DNA of 64,000 bases from Chersky-840 sp050011815. GTDB lineage: Bacteria > Actinomycetota > Acidimicrobiia > Acidimicrobiales > UBA8190. Under the pieces are notes generated by a model, which was not told where the DNA came from, did not search any database, and was given only the letters and a program-made list of their open reading frames with translations. The stretch spans positions 1 through 64,000 of the forward strand of contig JBEKIJ010000010.1 of the NCBI GenBank assembly GCA_050011815.1. Reading direction: 5' to 3'. The stretch's first letter is position 1. Each line of letters starts with the position of its first letter. The translations under genes were made by a program, and so were the position numbers. This document shows, piece after piece, positions 24,365 to 33,344 of the stretch.

Positions 24365-25200
24365 TGGTGACCACCTCGCCCAGGATGCGGGCTCTCCCCC
24401 CCGGCCGCTACCGCTTCTGGGGTGTGCTGCGCGCCGAGTGGACCAAGATCCGGACGGTGCGATCCACCGTTTGGTGCGTGCTGGCCACCGTGGTGGCCGG
24501 GATCGGCATCGGCATCCTGGCCAGCGCCAGTGAGGCCTCGCGCTGGCGCAACGGCGGGGTCATCGACATGGTGCTGTTCGACCCGACCAGCGTGAGCCTC
24601 ACCGGGCTCATCTTCGGGCAGCTCGCCATGGGAGTCCTCGGGGTACTCACCATGAGCGCCGAGTACGGATCGGGCTCCATCCGCGCCACCCTGGCGGCGA
24701 TCCCCCGCCGTCCGGTGGTGCTCGGAGCCAAGGCCGTCATCTTCGGGGGGGTGGCGTTGGTCGTCAGCGAGGCCGTGTCCTTCGCCGCGTTCTTCGTGGG
24801 CCAGGCCATCATGTCGGGATCCGCTCCCACCGCCACACTGTCGGACCATGTGGTGCTGCGCGCCGTCATCGGCGGCGGCCTCTTCCTCACCGTCCTGGGT
24901 CTCTTCGCCCTCGGCTTGGCCACGATCATCAGGCACACAGCTGGATCCATCACCACCTTCGTGGCCATCTTGCTCATCCTGCCCCTGATCGATGCGGCCT
25001 TCCCGGCCAAGATCGGCTGGCCCATCGCCCGCTACCTGCCTGCCCAGATCGGGGCCGGCATGACGAGCACCAAGTCGGTGGGCAACCACGTCAGCTTCTT
25101 GCCGTCGTTCCCCTTCTGGCACGGCTTCGCGCTCCTGTGCGCCTACGCCATCGGATCCCTCGTGGTCGGTGGGGTGCTCATGGTGCGGCGCGACCCCTGA
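24364..25200 (+). CDS. ABC-2 type transporter permease
   Basis: A 278-residue protein from ATG 24364. About six hydrophobic helices are visible, starting STVWCVLATVVAGIGIGIL and ending ALLCAYAIGSLVVGGVLM. The N terminus (GVLRAEWTKIRTVRSTVW) and MSAEYGSGSIRATLAAIPRRPVV are typical of ABC-2 permeases paired with DrrA-like ATPases. Substrate unknown. Convergent with the response regulator gene. Confidence 0.9.
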   Translation: MVTTSPRMRALPPGRYRFWGVLRAEWTKIRTVRSTVWCVLATVVAGIGIGILASASEASRWRNGGVIDMVLFDPTSVSLTGLIFGQLAMGVLGVLTMSAEYGSGSIRATLAAIPRRPVVLGAKAVIFGGVALVVSEAVSFAAFFVGQAIMSGSAPTATLSDHVVLRAVIGGGLFLTVLGLFALGLATIIRHTAGSITTFVAILLILPLIDAAFPAKIGWPIARYLPAQIGAGMTSTKSVGNHVSFLPSFPFWHGFALLCAYAIGSLVVGGVLMVRRDP

Positions 25201-25213
25201 ACCGGAACCCTGC

Positions 25214-25903
25214 TCAGAGGAGACGACGCTCCGAGGCCCACCGGGTCAATTGGTGACGGCTCGACAGCTGCAATTTGCGGAGGACGGCAGAGACGTGGCT
25301 CTCCACCGTCTTGATCGAGATCGACAGCTCGCGGGCCACCTCCTTGTAGGCATAGCCGCGGGCGATCAGTCGCAGCACCTCCCGCTCGCGCGGCGTGAGT
25401 TGGTCGAGCTCGGGGTCGAACGAAGGCACGGCACCGCCGGCGGCTCCCGGGTCGGCGGCGAAGGCGTCGAGCACGAAGCCGGCCAGCCGGGGCGAGAACA
25501 CGGCGTCACCGTCGGCCACGCGCTCGACGGCGTCGGTGAGCTCGGGGCCCGAGATCGTCTTGGTGACGTACCCGCGGGCTCCGGCCCGGATGACCCCGAT
25601 GACGTCCTCGGCGGCATCGGACACCGAGAGAGCGAGGAAGCGGACCTCGGGGTGGCTACGGCCGATCGCCTCGATCACCGCTTGGCCACCACCGTCGGGC
25701 ATGTGGACATCGACGAGGACGACGTCGGGCACACGCTCGTCGATGAGCTCGATGGCGGCCGCCACCTCGTCCGCGTCCCCGACCACCTCCACGGCATCGC
25801 CCAGCTCGGCCCGCACCCCGGTGAGGAAGAGGTGATGGTCGTCCACCAGGAACACCCGGACCTTGGCCTTCGCACCCGTGTCGGCGCTCTTACTCTCGCT
25901 CAC
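25214..25903 (-). CDS. NarL/LuxR-type response regulator
   Basis: A 229-residue protein. The receiver domain begins VRVFLVDDHHLFLTGV (acidic Asp21/Asp22), has phospho-acceptor Asp65 (VVLVDVHMPDGG) and ends near 130 (GYVTKTISG). The LuxR helix-turn-helix occupies about 165-222 (LTPREREVLRLIARGYAYKE, SISIKTVESHVSAVLRKL). It overlaps the upstream histidine kinase gene by 14 bp, so the pair is one two-component system. Confidence 0.95.
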   Translation of the reverse strand: MSESKSADTGAKAKVRVFLVDDHHLFLTGVRAELGDAVEVVGDADEVAAAIELIDERVPDVVLVDVHMPDGGGQAVIEAIGRSHPEVRFLALSVSDAAEDVIGVIRAGARGYVTKTISGPELTDAVERVADGDAVFSPRLAGFVLDAFAADPGAAGGAVPSFDPELDQLTPREREVLRLIARGYAYKEVARELSISIKTVESHVSAVLRKLQLSSRHQLTRWASERRLL

Positions 25904-27320
25904 GGTCCACTCCTGCCCTCGGCATCACCAGCTCGACCTCGGTCCCTTGGCCCGGCACGCTTCGAATGGTCGCCCTGCCACCGTGGCGCGACATCCGGGC
26001 CCGAATGGACTCGGCGATCCCTTTCCTATCGTGATCGACGGTGTCGGGGTCGAAACCCTGACCCCGGTCGCGGACGAAGATCGACACCTGGGCCGGCTCG
26101 ACCTCCACGAAGAGCGAGACGGTCGGCGCGCCCGACCACTTCGCCGCGTTCACCGTGGCCTCGCGGCCCGCGGCCAGCAGCGCCCGTAGTTCCGGGGTCA
26201 GCTCGCAGTCACCCACGGTCACCGAGTCCACCGCCACGCGATGGGCAGCTTCGACGTCGCCTTCGATCACCGACACGGCCTGCGCCATCGTCGCCACCTC
26301 GCCGTTGAACGACCCCGGGGACCTGCCTTCGAAGAGCCAGGCGCGCAGCTCACGCTCTTGGGCCCGGGCCAGACGGGTCACCTCGCCCTGGTCGCCGGCG
26401 GCACGCTGGATGAGCGCCAGGGTCTGGAGCACCGAGTCGTGCACGGTGGCGGCCATGTTGGCCCGTTCCTCGCTGCGCACCCGCTCGCGGCGCTCGACGG
26501 CCAGGTCACGGGCCAGGCGCAGCCACCACGGCCCGAACACGACCAGGAACCCGATGAGGACGAGGTTGGCAGCGAGCACAGCCTTGAGAGCAGAGAGGCT
26601 GGTTCGGCGCGACGACACCAGCTCACCGAGGCCGATGGCCACCAGGATCACCCCCACACCGACGCGAGCGATCGTGGCGCGCCGGGTGCGGCTCGGAGAC
26701 ACCCCGATGATCGGAGCCCGGCCGATGAGCTCGCTCAGATGTGCCCGCTCCTCGTCGTCCGCGTCGCGCCACACGACGACGAGTCCGCCCACGGCGATCG
26801 ACACCGGCCACGCCAGGTTGGCGGCGAAGGTGAGCCCGATGGCGTTGAGCACGAGGAGGACGGCGACGAGCGCGGTGATGAAAGCCAGTGCCAAACCGAC
26901 GGTGCGGCGGTCGGCCAGGGCACGGCGGCCGATCGACGTCGAGGTCCCCTCGACGGGGACGACCAACCACGCCACGACATAGATGGCGAACCCGGTCCCC
27001 GCTCCCACCGCCACCACCACGAACGCGAACCGGATGAGATTGGCGTCGATGCCGAATCGTGCCGACAAGCCCCCCGCCACGCCCCCACCCATGCGGTCGG
27101 ACCTGCTGCGCCGCAACGGCCCGCGGGTCCGCGGGGCACGCCACCACGCCCGCCGATGTCGGTGCCCGGTCGTCAGGCCCTGCGACTCGACCGAGGTGCC
27201 CGGATGCGGCGGAGGTGGGGGTGGTCCCGCCGGGGCCTGCGGTGCCCCCGGCGGGGCCGGCGGAGGCGTGGCGGGGAGCGGCGTCGCCACAGGCGGGGCC
27301 GGATGGGGCGGGTTGGACAC
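25890..27320 (-). CDS. NarL-type sensor histidine kinase with N-terminal PspC domain
   Basis: From GTG 27320 (VSNPPHPAPP) 476 residues; the open frame extends to an ATG at 27440, and the start is uncertain. A Pro-rich N terminus leads to a PspC domain (MGGGVAGGLSARFGIDANLI, then AIYVVAWLVVPVEG), several further transmembrane helices (LALAFITALVAVLLVLNAIG; VLAANLVLIGFLVVFGPWW), a HisKA_3 dimerisation helix with phospho-His in AATVHDSVLQTLALIQ, and an HATPase domain (VNAAKWSGAPTVSLFVEV, FVRDRGQGFDPD). PspC kinases respond to envelope stress. The divergent PspC gene at 27482 is a likely target. Confidence 0.9.
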   Translation of the reverse strand: MSNPPHPAPPVATPLPATPPPAPPGAPQAPAGPPPPPPHPGTSVESQGLTTGHRHRRAWWRAPRTRGPLRRSRSDRMGGGVAGGLSARFGIDANLIRFAFVVVAVGAGTGFAIYVVAWLVVPVEGTSTSIGRRALADRRTVGLALAFITALVAVLLVLNAIGLTFAANLAWPVSIAVGGLVVVWRDADDEERAHLSELIGRAPIIGVSPSRTRRATIARVGVGVILVAIGLGELVSSRRTSLSALKAVLAANLVLIGFLVVFGPWWLRLARDLAVERRERVRSEERANMAATVHDSVLQTLALIQRAAGDQGEVTRLARAQERELRAWLFEGRSPGSFNGEVATMAQAVSVIEGDVEAAHRVAVDSVTVGDCELTPELRALLAAGREATVNAAKWSGAPTVSLFVEVEPAQVSIFVRDRGQGFDPDTVDHDRKGIAESIRARMSRHGGRATIRSVPGQGTEVELVMPRAGVDRERE

Positions 27321-27481
27321 GGAGGGCTCGACCGGTTCGGCGTGATCGGGGATACGGCGATGATCGCATGCCCAGGCCAGGTCGAACACCCGTGGGACCC
27401 CTGAGGGTCGGGCCGTACTCGGGGTATTCCTCGGGGTCATTCCCGATTTCGCCGGCGGCTTCGGTCCCAGATGATCGACAC

Positions 27482-28636
27482 ATGGACGAAATCACACCGG
27501 ACCAACCGACGGATCAACCGACCGACGAGCCGACGGATCGACCGACCGACGAGCTCGTGGCGCCCGAAACACCGTTCGAGACACCGCCCCCGCCACCGGG
27601 TCCCCCCGACGCGGCGCCCGGAGGATGGCAGGCACCACCTCCACCCCCGGATCCTCCCGGGCCGCCGCCCGGGGGATGGCAGACGCCTCCTCCCTACCCC
27701 CCCGCCGCCGACCACCACCGATCCTTGCGGCGCTCGGTCCAACACCGCATCCTCGGCGGTGTGGCGGCCGGTCTGGCCGACTATCTCGACATCGACGTGG
27801 TGATCGTCCGGATCGCCTTCGTGGTGCTGGCCGTCCTGGGCGGCTCGGGTCTTCTGCTCTACGTGGCGGGGTGGTTGCTCATCCCGGCCGGGGACACCGG
27901 CCGGGCCGTCGTGCAGGACTTCGTGGAGAAGCGGCCCCGCCGGCGCAGTCTCATCGCCATCGTCCTCGGCACCGTCATCGGCGTCATCGCCCTGTCGAAC
28001 CTCTTCTCGAGCGGCCCGTGGTGGCGCCACTGGGACGGCGGGGTCGGGGGCGGCGGGTTCTTCTTCGGCCTGGGCGCGCTCGCCCTGGCCATCGTCTTGC
28101 TCTTCGCCAGCGGGCGGCGCGGCGGGTCCCCCCTGCGTTGGTTGCTCCTCACCACCGTTGTCGCCGTGGTGGCCATGGCAGTGGTGGCGGTGGCCACGGT
28201 TTTCTCCGTGGAGGCGCTCAGCGGTGTGCCCCTGAGCGGCGGCATTGGGAGCACGCAGTGGCAACCCACCACCGCCTCCCAGGTGGCGCCGCGCTACCGG
28301 CTGGCGATCGGCACCATGCGAGTCGACCTCAGCGACGTGGACTTCCGGGCCGGCACCACCGACGTCACCGCCAGCGTCGGCATCGGCAACCTCGTGGTGG
28401 AGCTTCCTCCGGGGCCGACCGTGAGTGTCACCGCGCACTCCGGCCTGGGAGAGGTCCAGGTCTTCGGCCAGGACAGCGGCGGCTTTGCCACCAACCGGAT
28501 CATGCAGACCGAGGGAACCGCGGTTTCGGGATCTCTGGGGTCGGCGACGTCGGGCAATGCCACCAATCGGTCCCACATCGTGATCAACGCCCAGACCGGT
28601 GTCGGCGAGGTCCAGGTCATCCGCGTGCCGTCATGA
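27482..28636 (+). CDS. PspC-domain membrane protein with LiaF-like C-terminal domain
   Basis: A 384-residue protein. The N terminus is an unusual TDQP/TDEP/TDRP-type repeat (residues 6-24) followed by a Pro/Gly-rich stretch to about 80. A PspC domain (VQHRILGGVAAGLADYLDID, LLLYVAGWLLIPAG) follows, then two to three transmembrane helices, and a beta-rich C terminus (ASVGIGNLVVELPPG, AHSGLGEVQVFGQD, INAQTGVGEVQVI) of LiaF/toastrack type. It probably senses or buffers envelope stress together with the divergent PspC kinase and its response regulator. Confidence 0.88.
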   Translation: MDEITPDQPTDQPTDEPTDRPTDELVAPETPFETPPPPPGPPDAAPGGWQAPPPPPDPPGPPPGGWQTPPPYPPAADHHRSLRRSVQHRILGGVAAGLADYLDIDVVIVRIAFVVLAVLGGSGLLLYVAGWLLIPAGDTGRAVVQDFVEKRPRRRSLIAIVLGTVIGVIALSNLFSSGPWWRHWDGGVGGGGFFFGLGALALAIVLLFASGRRGGSPLRWLLLTTVVAVVAMAVVAVATVFSVEALSGVPLSGGIGSTQWQPTTASQVAPRYRLAIGTMRVDLSDVDFRAGTTDVTASVGIGNLVVELPPGPTVSVTAHSGLGEVQVFGQDSGGFATNRIMQTEGTAVSGSLGSATSGNATNRSHIVINAQTGVGEVQVIRVPS

Positions 28637-28670
28637 GAGTCGGAGCGCGGGTGCGAGTTGGCGCGCGCGC

Positions 28671-29090
28671 TCAGTGCACGATGGCGTGCGCCGCGATCAG
28701 CGCGGCGTAGACCAACAGTAAGGCCAGGGCCAGCGCCACGGGGATGGCGAACAACGTCGCCGAGACAACGAAGAGGCTCCGGGCGGCACTCTGCACCCAC
28801 CTTGGCGACGACACCTCGGCGACCGGCGCTCGACGTCGCCTCAGCGAGCCTCGGCGGACCCACCCGGCGGAGCCCGCACTGAGCAGGAGCAGCGGGAGCA
28901 CGACGCCCACGAGCCAGGCCATGCGCGAACCGTAGGTGCCGTCGGTCACGATGGTCCCGAGGATCAACACCCCCACCGCTCCACCGAACGCCGCCATCGA
29001 GCACGCCAGGAAGATCGCCGTGCCCCGACCTCGAGGTGGCGTGGCGGCACCCGCCTGGGGCTGGGGGGCTCCCGGCATGATGCCCATCAC
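28671..29090 (-). CDS. small membrane protein of unknown function
   Basis: A 139-residue protein with about four hydrophobic segments (IFLACSMAAFGGAVGVLILG, WLVGVVLPLLLLSAGSAGWV, and SLFVVSATLFAIPVALALAL continuing into LLVYAALIAAH). There is no recognised domain. It is convergent with the PspC gene, after a 34-bp gap, and divergent from the FAD oxidoreductase. Confidence 0.6.
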   Translation of the reverse strand: MMGIMPGAPQPQAGAATPPRGRGTAIFLACSMAAFGGAVGVLILGTIVTDGTYGSRMAWLVGVVLPLLLLSAGSAGWVRRGSLRRRRAPVAEVSSPRWVQSAARSLFVVSATLFAIPVALALALLLVYAALIAAHAIVH

Positions 29091-29214
29091 CGTGACGGTA
29101 GTCCGGAACGCGGAAACCGGCGGGTTCGATCGGCGCTCGTGATGGCGCCGTCCCCAGACCGCTTCGGGAAGGAACCCGCGGGCGGCGGCGCCGTCGCTCC
29201 CCTATCTTCGTGCC

Positions 29215-30351
29215 ATGCGGATCGTGATACTCGGGGCCGGGTTCGGGGGTCTGGAGCTGTCGACAACGCTGTCGGACGAATTCGGTGAGGAACTCGACAT
29301 CGTCCTCATCGACAAGAGCGAGGGTTTTGTCTTCGGCTTCTCGAAGCTCGACGTCATGTTCGGACGGAAACTGCCCTCCGACGTGTTGCATCCCTACCGT
29401 GATCTGGACAAGCCGGGACTGCGGTTCGTCCAGGCCACCATTCGGTCCATCGACCCCAGCGCCAAGCGCGTCGACACCGATGCAGGGGTCTTCGACGCCG
29501 ACATCATGGTCGTGGCGCTCGGGGCCGACCTGGACCCCGGGGCAACGCCGGGCCTCGTCGAGGCCGGTCACGAGTTCTACACGGTCCCCGGGGCGTTCGC
29601 CCTTCGCGACGTGTTGTCGAGCTTCCCCGGCGGTCGGGTCATCGTCGGCGTCACCTCGACGCCCTTCAAGTGCCCACCGGCGCCGAGCGAGATGGCCCTG
29701 TTGGTCCATGACTTCCTGACACAGCGGGGACGGCGCCAGAACTCCTCCATCTCACTCGTGATGCCCTTGGGCGTCCCTATCCCGCCCTCCCCTGCGGCGT
29801 CGGAGGCGCTCCTCCTGGCCTTTGCGGAGCGGGGCATCGATTGGAATCCCGGGAGGCTGGTGAGCGCCCTCGATCCCGACCGGAAGGTCGCCGTGTTCAG
29901 CGACGGGAGCGAGATGCCTTTCGACCTGTTCCTCGGCGTCCCTGTGCACCATGCGCCAGCCGTGGTCCAAGAATCCGGATTGACCGTCGATGGATGGGTT
30001 CCCGTCGACCCGCGCACCTTGGAGACCGCGTTCGCGGACGTCTACGCCGTGGGTGACGTGACGAGCGTGGGGACCCCGAAGGCAGGCGTGTTCTCCGAGG
30101 GACAGGCCTCGGTGGTGGCCGCCCAGATCGCGTCGAGGCTGCGGAGCAGCGCGTCACCCTCGACGTATGACGGCCACGGGACGTGCTACCTCGAGTTCGG
30201 CGATGACCAGGTCGCTCGGGTCAACGTCACCTTCTTGAGCGGGGAAGCGCCCGTCGGTGACCTCGAGGGCCCCTCGCGCCAGATCGCCGTGGACAAGAGC
30301 GATTTCGGCGCCCAACGCATCAAACGCTGGTTCGACCGCACCTGGGCCTAG
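29215..30351 (+). CDS. NAD(P)/FAD-dependent oxidoreductase (sulfide:quinone reductase / NDH-2-like)
   Basis: A 378-residue protein. FAD-binding start MRIVILGAGFGGLELS (GxGxxG), a VVALGADLDPGATPG segment, ASEALLLAFAERGI, and the second FAD segment FADVYAVGDVTSVGTPKAG. Domain order matches the SQR/FCSD/NDH-2 group. PFKCPPAPSEMA carries one Cys of the kind found in sulfide:quinone reductases, but the full cysteine set is not seen. The electron donor is undetermined. Convergent with the peroxiredoxin gene. Confidence 0.85.
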   Translation: MRIVILGAGFGGLELSTTLSDEFGEELDIVLIDKSEGFVFGFSKLDVMFGRKLPSDVLHPYRDLDKPGLRFVQATIRSIDPSAKRVDTDAGVFDADIMVVALGADLDPGATPGLVEAGHEFYTVPGAFALRDVLSSFPGGRVIVGVTSTPFKCPPAPSEMALLVHDFLTQRGRRQNSSISLVMPLGVPIPPSPAASEALLLAFAERGIDWNPGRLVSALDPDRKVAVFSDGSEMPFDLFLGVPVHHAPAVVQESGLTVDGWVPVDPRTLETAFADVYAVGDVTSVGTPKAGVFSEGQASVVAAQIASRLRSSASPSTYDGHGTCYLEFGDDQVARVNVTFLSGEAPVGDLEGPSRQIAVDKSDFGAQRIKRWFDRTWA

Positions 30352-30386
30352 GCCACAAGCCCGCACGCCTATCTCCGGGACGCGTC

Positions 30387-30411
30387 GAGGCCGGCCTCAC
30401 GGGCCGGCCTC
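30387..30411. terminator. bidirectional hairpin between convergent genes
   Basis: GAGGCCGGCC-TCACG-GGCCGGCCTC is a perfect 10-bp stem with a 5-nt loop, 36 bp after the oxidoreductase stop and 65 bp before the peroxiredoxin stop. There is no U-tract, as is common for actinobacterial terminators. Confidence 0.7.
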
Positions 30412-30475
30412 GAACGACAACTGGTGAGCTCGGGACCGCTGCGGGCTGGCCGCCCACAGCCGCCGCGAGACGCGG

Positions 30476-31111
30476 CTACTTGTTGGGCTGGGGGGTGACC
30501 CGGAGGTACGGCTTGAGGCGCTTGAAGCCCTTGGGGAACTTCTTCTCGGCGTCCTCGTCGGAGACGGCCGGGACGACGATCACGTCCTCGCCATCCTTCC
30601 AGTTCACCGGGGTGGCGACCTGATAATCGGCCGTGAGCTGCAGCGAGTCGAGGACACGCAGGACCTCGTCGACATTGCGCCCCGTCGACGCCGGGTAAGT
30701 GATGATGAGCTTCACCTTCTTGTCGGCCCCGATGATGAACACCGAACGCACCGTGAGGGTGTCGTTGGCATTGGGGTGGATCATGTCGTAGAGGTCCGCC
30801 ACCTTGCGATCGGGGTCACCGATCACCGGGAAGTTGACCGCCTGGCCCTGGGTCTCCTCGATGTCTTTGTCCCAGGAACGGTGAGACTCGACCGAGTCGA
30901 CCGACAGCCCGATGAGCTTGGTGTTGCGCTTGTCGAATTGGGGCTTGGCCTTGGAGAAGGCTCCCAGCTCGGTGGTGCACACCGGTGTGAAGTCCTTGGG
31001 GTGGGAGAACAAGATCCCCCACGAGTCGCCCAACCATTCGTGGAAGTTGATCGTGCCCTCGGTCGTGTCGGCGGTGAAGTCGGGGGCGATATCCCCTAAG
31101 CGGACGGCCAT
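30476..31111 (-). CDS. 1-Cys peroxiredoxin (Prx6 type)
   Basis: A 211-residue protein. The peroxidatic Cys45 lies in SHPKDFTPVCTTELG. The C-terminal Prx6 domain follows (DPDRKVADLYDMIHP, YPASTGRNVDEVLRVLDSLQ, ATPVNWKDGEDVIVVP, FPKGFKRLKPYLRVTPQP). It reduces peroxides in the cytoplasm with an external thiol, which in this lineage may be mycothiol-linked. Strong family match over the full length. Confidence 0.95.
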   Translation of the reverse strand: MAVRLGDIAPDFTADTTEGTINFHEWLGDSWGILFSHPKDFTPVCTTELGAFSKAKPQFDKRNTKLIGLSVDSVESHRSWDKDIEETQGQAVNFPVIGDPDRKVADLYDMIHPNANDTLTVRSVFIIGADKKVKLIITYPASTGRNVDEVLRVLDSLQLTADYQVATPVNWKDGEDVIVVPAVSDEDAEKKFPKGFKRLKPYLRVTPQPNK

Positions 31112-31300
31112 TTTTCCTCCTGCATTCGTGTCGCGGTGGCGGTGGGTGGTGACGTTGGTCAGGAGTGTACCGGCCCCGGGCGCAATTGTCGACCGGCTGG
31201 GTCGACATTCGAGAAACCCATTTCACAGCGGGTCGCTCTGGGAGAATGAGGGGCATGCCCCGTGCCCCCCGACGCCGTCTGCGCCCCCGAGGTCGTGCCT

Positions 31301-32110
31301 GTGGCTGAGGCCGTCTGGAAGACCGTGGACATCTCACGGGAGGGGCCGGTCATCGTGGTGACCATCTTCCGGCCCGAGCGGCGCAACGCCGTGGACTCCG
31401 GCACCGCGGCCGCGCTGCTGTCGGCCTTCACCGACTTCGAGGAGGACGAGAGCGCCTCGGTCGCCGTCCTGACCGGGGCCGGCGGCACCTTCTGCTCCGG
31501 GGCCGACCTCAAGGCCCTCACCGAGGGCGACCCTCGGCCCGTGGTCGAGGACGGCCCCGGGCCCATGGGTCCCACCCGCCTGGAGCTGTCCAAGCCCGTG
31601 ATCGCCGCCATCGAGGGCCACGCCGTGGCAGGCGGGCTCGAGCTGGCCCTGTGGTGCGATCTGCGGGTGGCTGCCACCGACGCGGTGCTCGGGGTGTACT
31701 GCCGGCGTTTCGGCGTCCCCCTCGTCGACGGCGGCACCGTCAGGCTGCCCCGCCTGATCGGGCAGAGCCACGCCCTCGATCTCGTGCTCACCGGCCGGGG
31801 CGTGGGTGGACCCGAAGCCCTCGCCATGGGCCTCGTGAACCGCCTGGCCCCCCCCGGTCGCGCCCTGGAGGCGGCCATCTCCCTGGCCTTCGACCTGGCC
31901 ACCTTCCCCCAGACCTGCATGCGCAACGACCGCCGCTCGGTCATGTGGCAATGGGGGCTCTCCGAGCCCGACGCCCTGGTGCTCGAGGCGCGCTTCGGTA
32001 TCGACACCATCGAGAGCGGCGAGACCCGACAGGGCGCGGCGCTGTTCGCCTCGGGTCGGGGCCGCCACGGCACCCCCCTCGACGGCCCGCCCGCCGAGCC
32101 CGGCCCGTGA
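31301..32110 (+). CDS. enoyl-CoA hydratase/isomerase family protein
   Basis: A 269-residue protein from GTG 31301, preceded by GAGG at 8 bp; a GTG at 31262 is an alternative. Crotonase motifs: FRPERRNAVDSGTA, GTFCSGADLKALTEGD (oxyanion loop) and AVAGGLELALWCDLRVA. The Glu normally used by hydratases is not clear at GVYCRRFGVPLVDGG, so isomerase or another crotonase chemistry is possible. Its stop overlaps the GTG of the HAD phosphatase gene (GTGA). Confidence 0.9.
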   Translation: MAEAVWKTVDISREGPVIVVTIFRPERRNAVDSGTAAALLSAFTDFEEDESASVAVLTGAGGTFCSGADLKALTEGDPRPVVEDGPGPMGPTRLELSKPVIAAIEGHAVAGGLELALWCDLRVAATDAVLGVYCRRFGVPLVDGGTVRLPRLIGQSHALDLVLTGRGVGGPEALAMGLVNRLAPPGRALEAAISLAFDLATFPQTCMRNDRRSVMWQWGLSEPDALVLEARFGIDTIESGETRQGAALFASGRGRHGTPLDGPPAEPGP

Positions 32111-32865
32111 GCCCCGCGCTGCGCCGCCAGCGATACGCCGCCAGCGATCGCATGCCCGGTTCCGACGTGGTGGCCGCCTTCGACTTCGACGGGACCTTGA
32201 CCCGAGGCGGGAGCGTGTGGAAGTTCCTGACGGCGATGTGCGGGCGCGACGCGGTCATCTCCGCCGGGATGTCGCTGCTCCCCCAGCTCGTGCGCGCCTC
32301 CCTCTTCGGGGGGAAAGCCGCCGACGAGGCCAAAGAAGCGCTCTTCGAGCGCACCCTGGCCGGACTGCGAGCCGACGACGTGGCCCAGCGGTCGATTGCG
32401 TTCGGTGCGGCTCACTATCACCGTCGGCACCGGACCAAGGTCCGGGCCCGGCTCGACTGGCACCGCCGCCAGGGGCATCGCGTCGTCGTGGTGTCGGCAT
32501 CGCCGGACTACTACGTGAAGGCCGTCGCTGCCGAGCTCGGCGTGGACGGCGTGGTGGCCACCCGCCTGGAGGTCGACCGGAACGGAACGCTCACCGGGCA
32601 CTTCGCGGGTGGAAACTGCCGGGGGCCACAGAAGCGCGACCGGCTCTTGCAGTGGATGGAGGCCTCGTCACCGCCCGAGCCCGCCGGCGGCGACCCCCGC
32701 GACCCCGACGACATCGGGCCCCCCTATCTCTGGGCCTACGGCAACAGTGCGGGGGACCTCGAGATGCTCCAAGCCGCCGACATGGGGATCGACGCCGGTC
32801 GCCTGGGCCGGTTCGGCAAGCTCCGGAAGTTCCGCCGCCTGGGAGACGTGCTCACCGCCTGGTGA
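32107..32865 (+). CDS. HAD-superfamily (subclass IB) phosphatase, SerB-like
   Basis: 252 residues from GTG 32107; ATG 32152 is an alternative. HAD motif I is AAFDFDGTLTRGGS (nucleophile first Asp), motif II VVVSASPDYYV, and motif IV YGNSAGDLEMLQAAD. The helical cap between I and II (LPQLVRASLFGGKAADEAKE) and overall length match HAD-IB enzymes that remove phosphate from small metabolites or lipid head groups. Translationally coupled on both sides. Confidence 0.88.
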   Translation: MSPALRRQRYAASDRMPGSDVVAAFDFDGTLTRGGSVWKFLTAMCGRDAVISAGMSLLPQLVRASLFGGKAADEAKEALFERTLAGLRADDVAQRSIAFGAAHYHRRHRTKVRARLDWHRRQGHRVVVVSASPDYYVKAVAAELGVDGVVATRLEVDRNGTLTGHFAGGNCRGPQKRDRLLQWMEASSPPEPAGGDPRDPDDIGPPYLWAYGNSAGDLEMLQAADMGIDAGRLGRFGKLRKFRRLGDVLTAW

Positions 32866-33335
32866 TCACGGCCGCCACGTCCCGCGCCCGGTGGCATGCT
32901 CTGGGCGTGCGGGTGCGTATCGACGATTCGCTCGAGGGCATCGACTGGGACAGGGTCGTGTCCGACCTCGTCCGCGACGATTTCCACAACGGCCGGCCGG
33001 CGCTGTCGCTGAGACGTTCGTTCCAACAGTCCCAGCACGTGGCCATCGCCCGGGACGAGGACGACGGCGACCATGTGGTGGGCATGGCCCGACTCCTCTC
33101 CGACGGTGTCTGTAACGCCTATCTCCTCGACGTGTGGACCCACTCGGCGTGCCGCAACCGCGGCGTGGGGTCGTCGATGGTGAAGGCCCTCGTGGCGCAG
33201 GTCCCCGGGCAGCACATCGGTCTCCAGACCGGCGAAGCCCGGGCCTTCTACGTCGCGCTCGGGTTCCGCCCCCAACCCGAGTTCATGTCGAAGATCGTAG
33301 GTACCTGGCTCGACCCCGGGTCGCCGGGCCCGTGA
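32862..33335 (+). CDS. GNAT-family N-acetyltransferase
   Basis: 157 residues from GTG 32862 (GTGA overlap with the phosphatase stop); GTG 32907 (VRVRIDDS) is a second candidate. The acetyl-CoA-binding segment is LLDVWTHSACRNRGVGSSMV, followed by GLQTGEARAFYVALGF. It is a general GNAT fold; the substrate is not identifiable. Confidence 0.8.
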   Translation: MITAATSRARWHALGVRVRIDDSLEGIDWDRVVSDLVRDDFHNGRPALSLRRSFQQSQHVAIARDEDDGDHVVGMARLLSDGVCNAYLLDVWTHSACRNRGVGSSMVKALVAQVPGQHIGLQTGEARAFYVALGFRPQPEFMSKIVGTWLDPGSPGP

Positions 33336-33344
33336 CCGGCGCCC

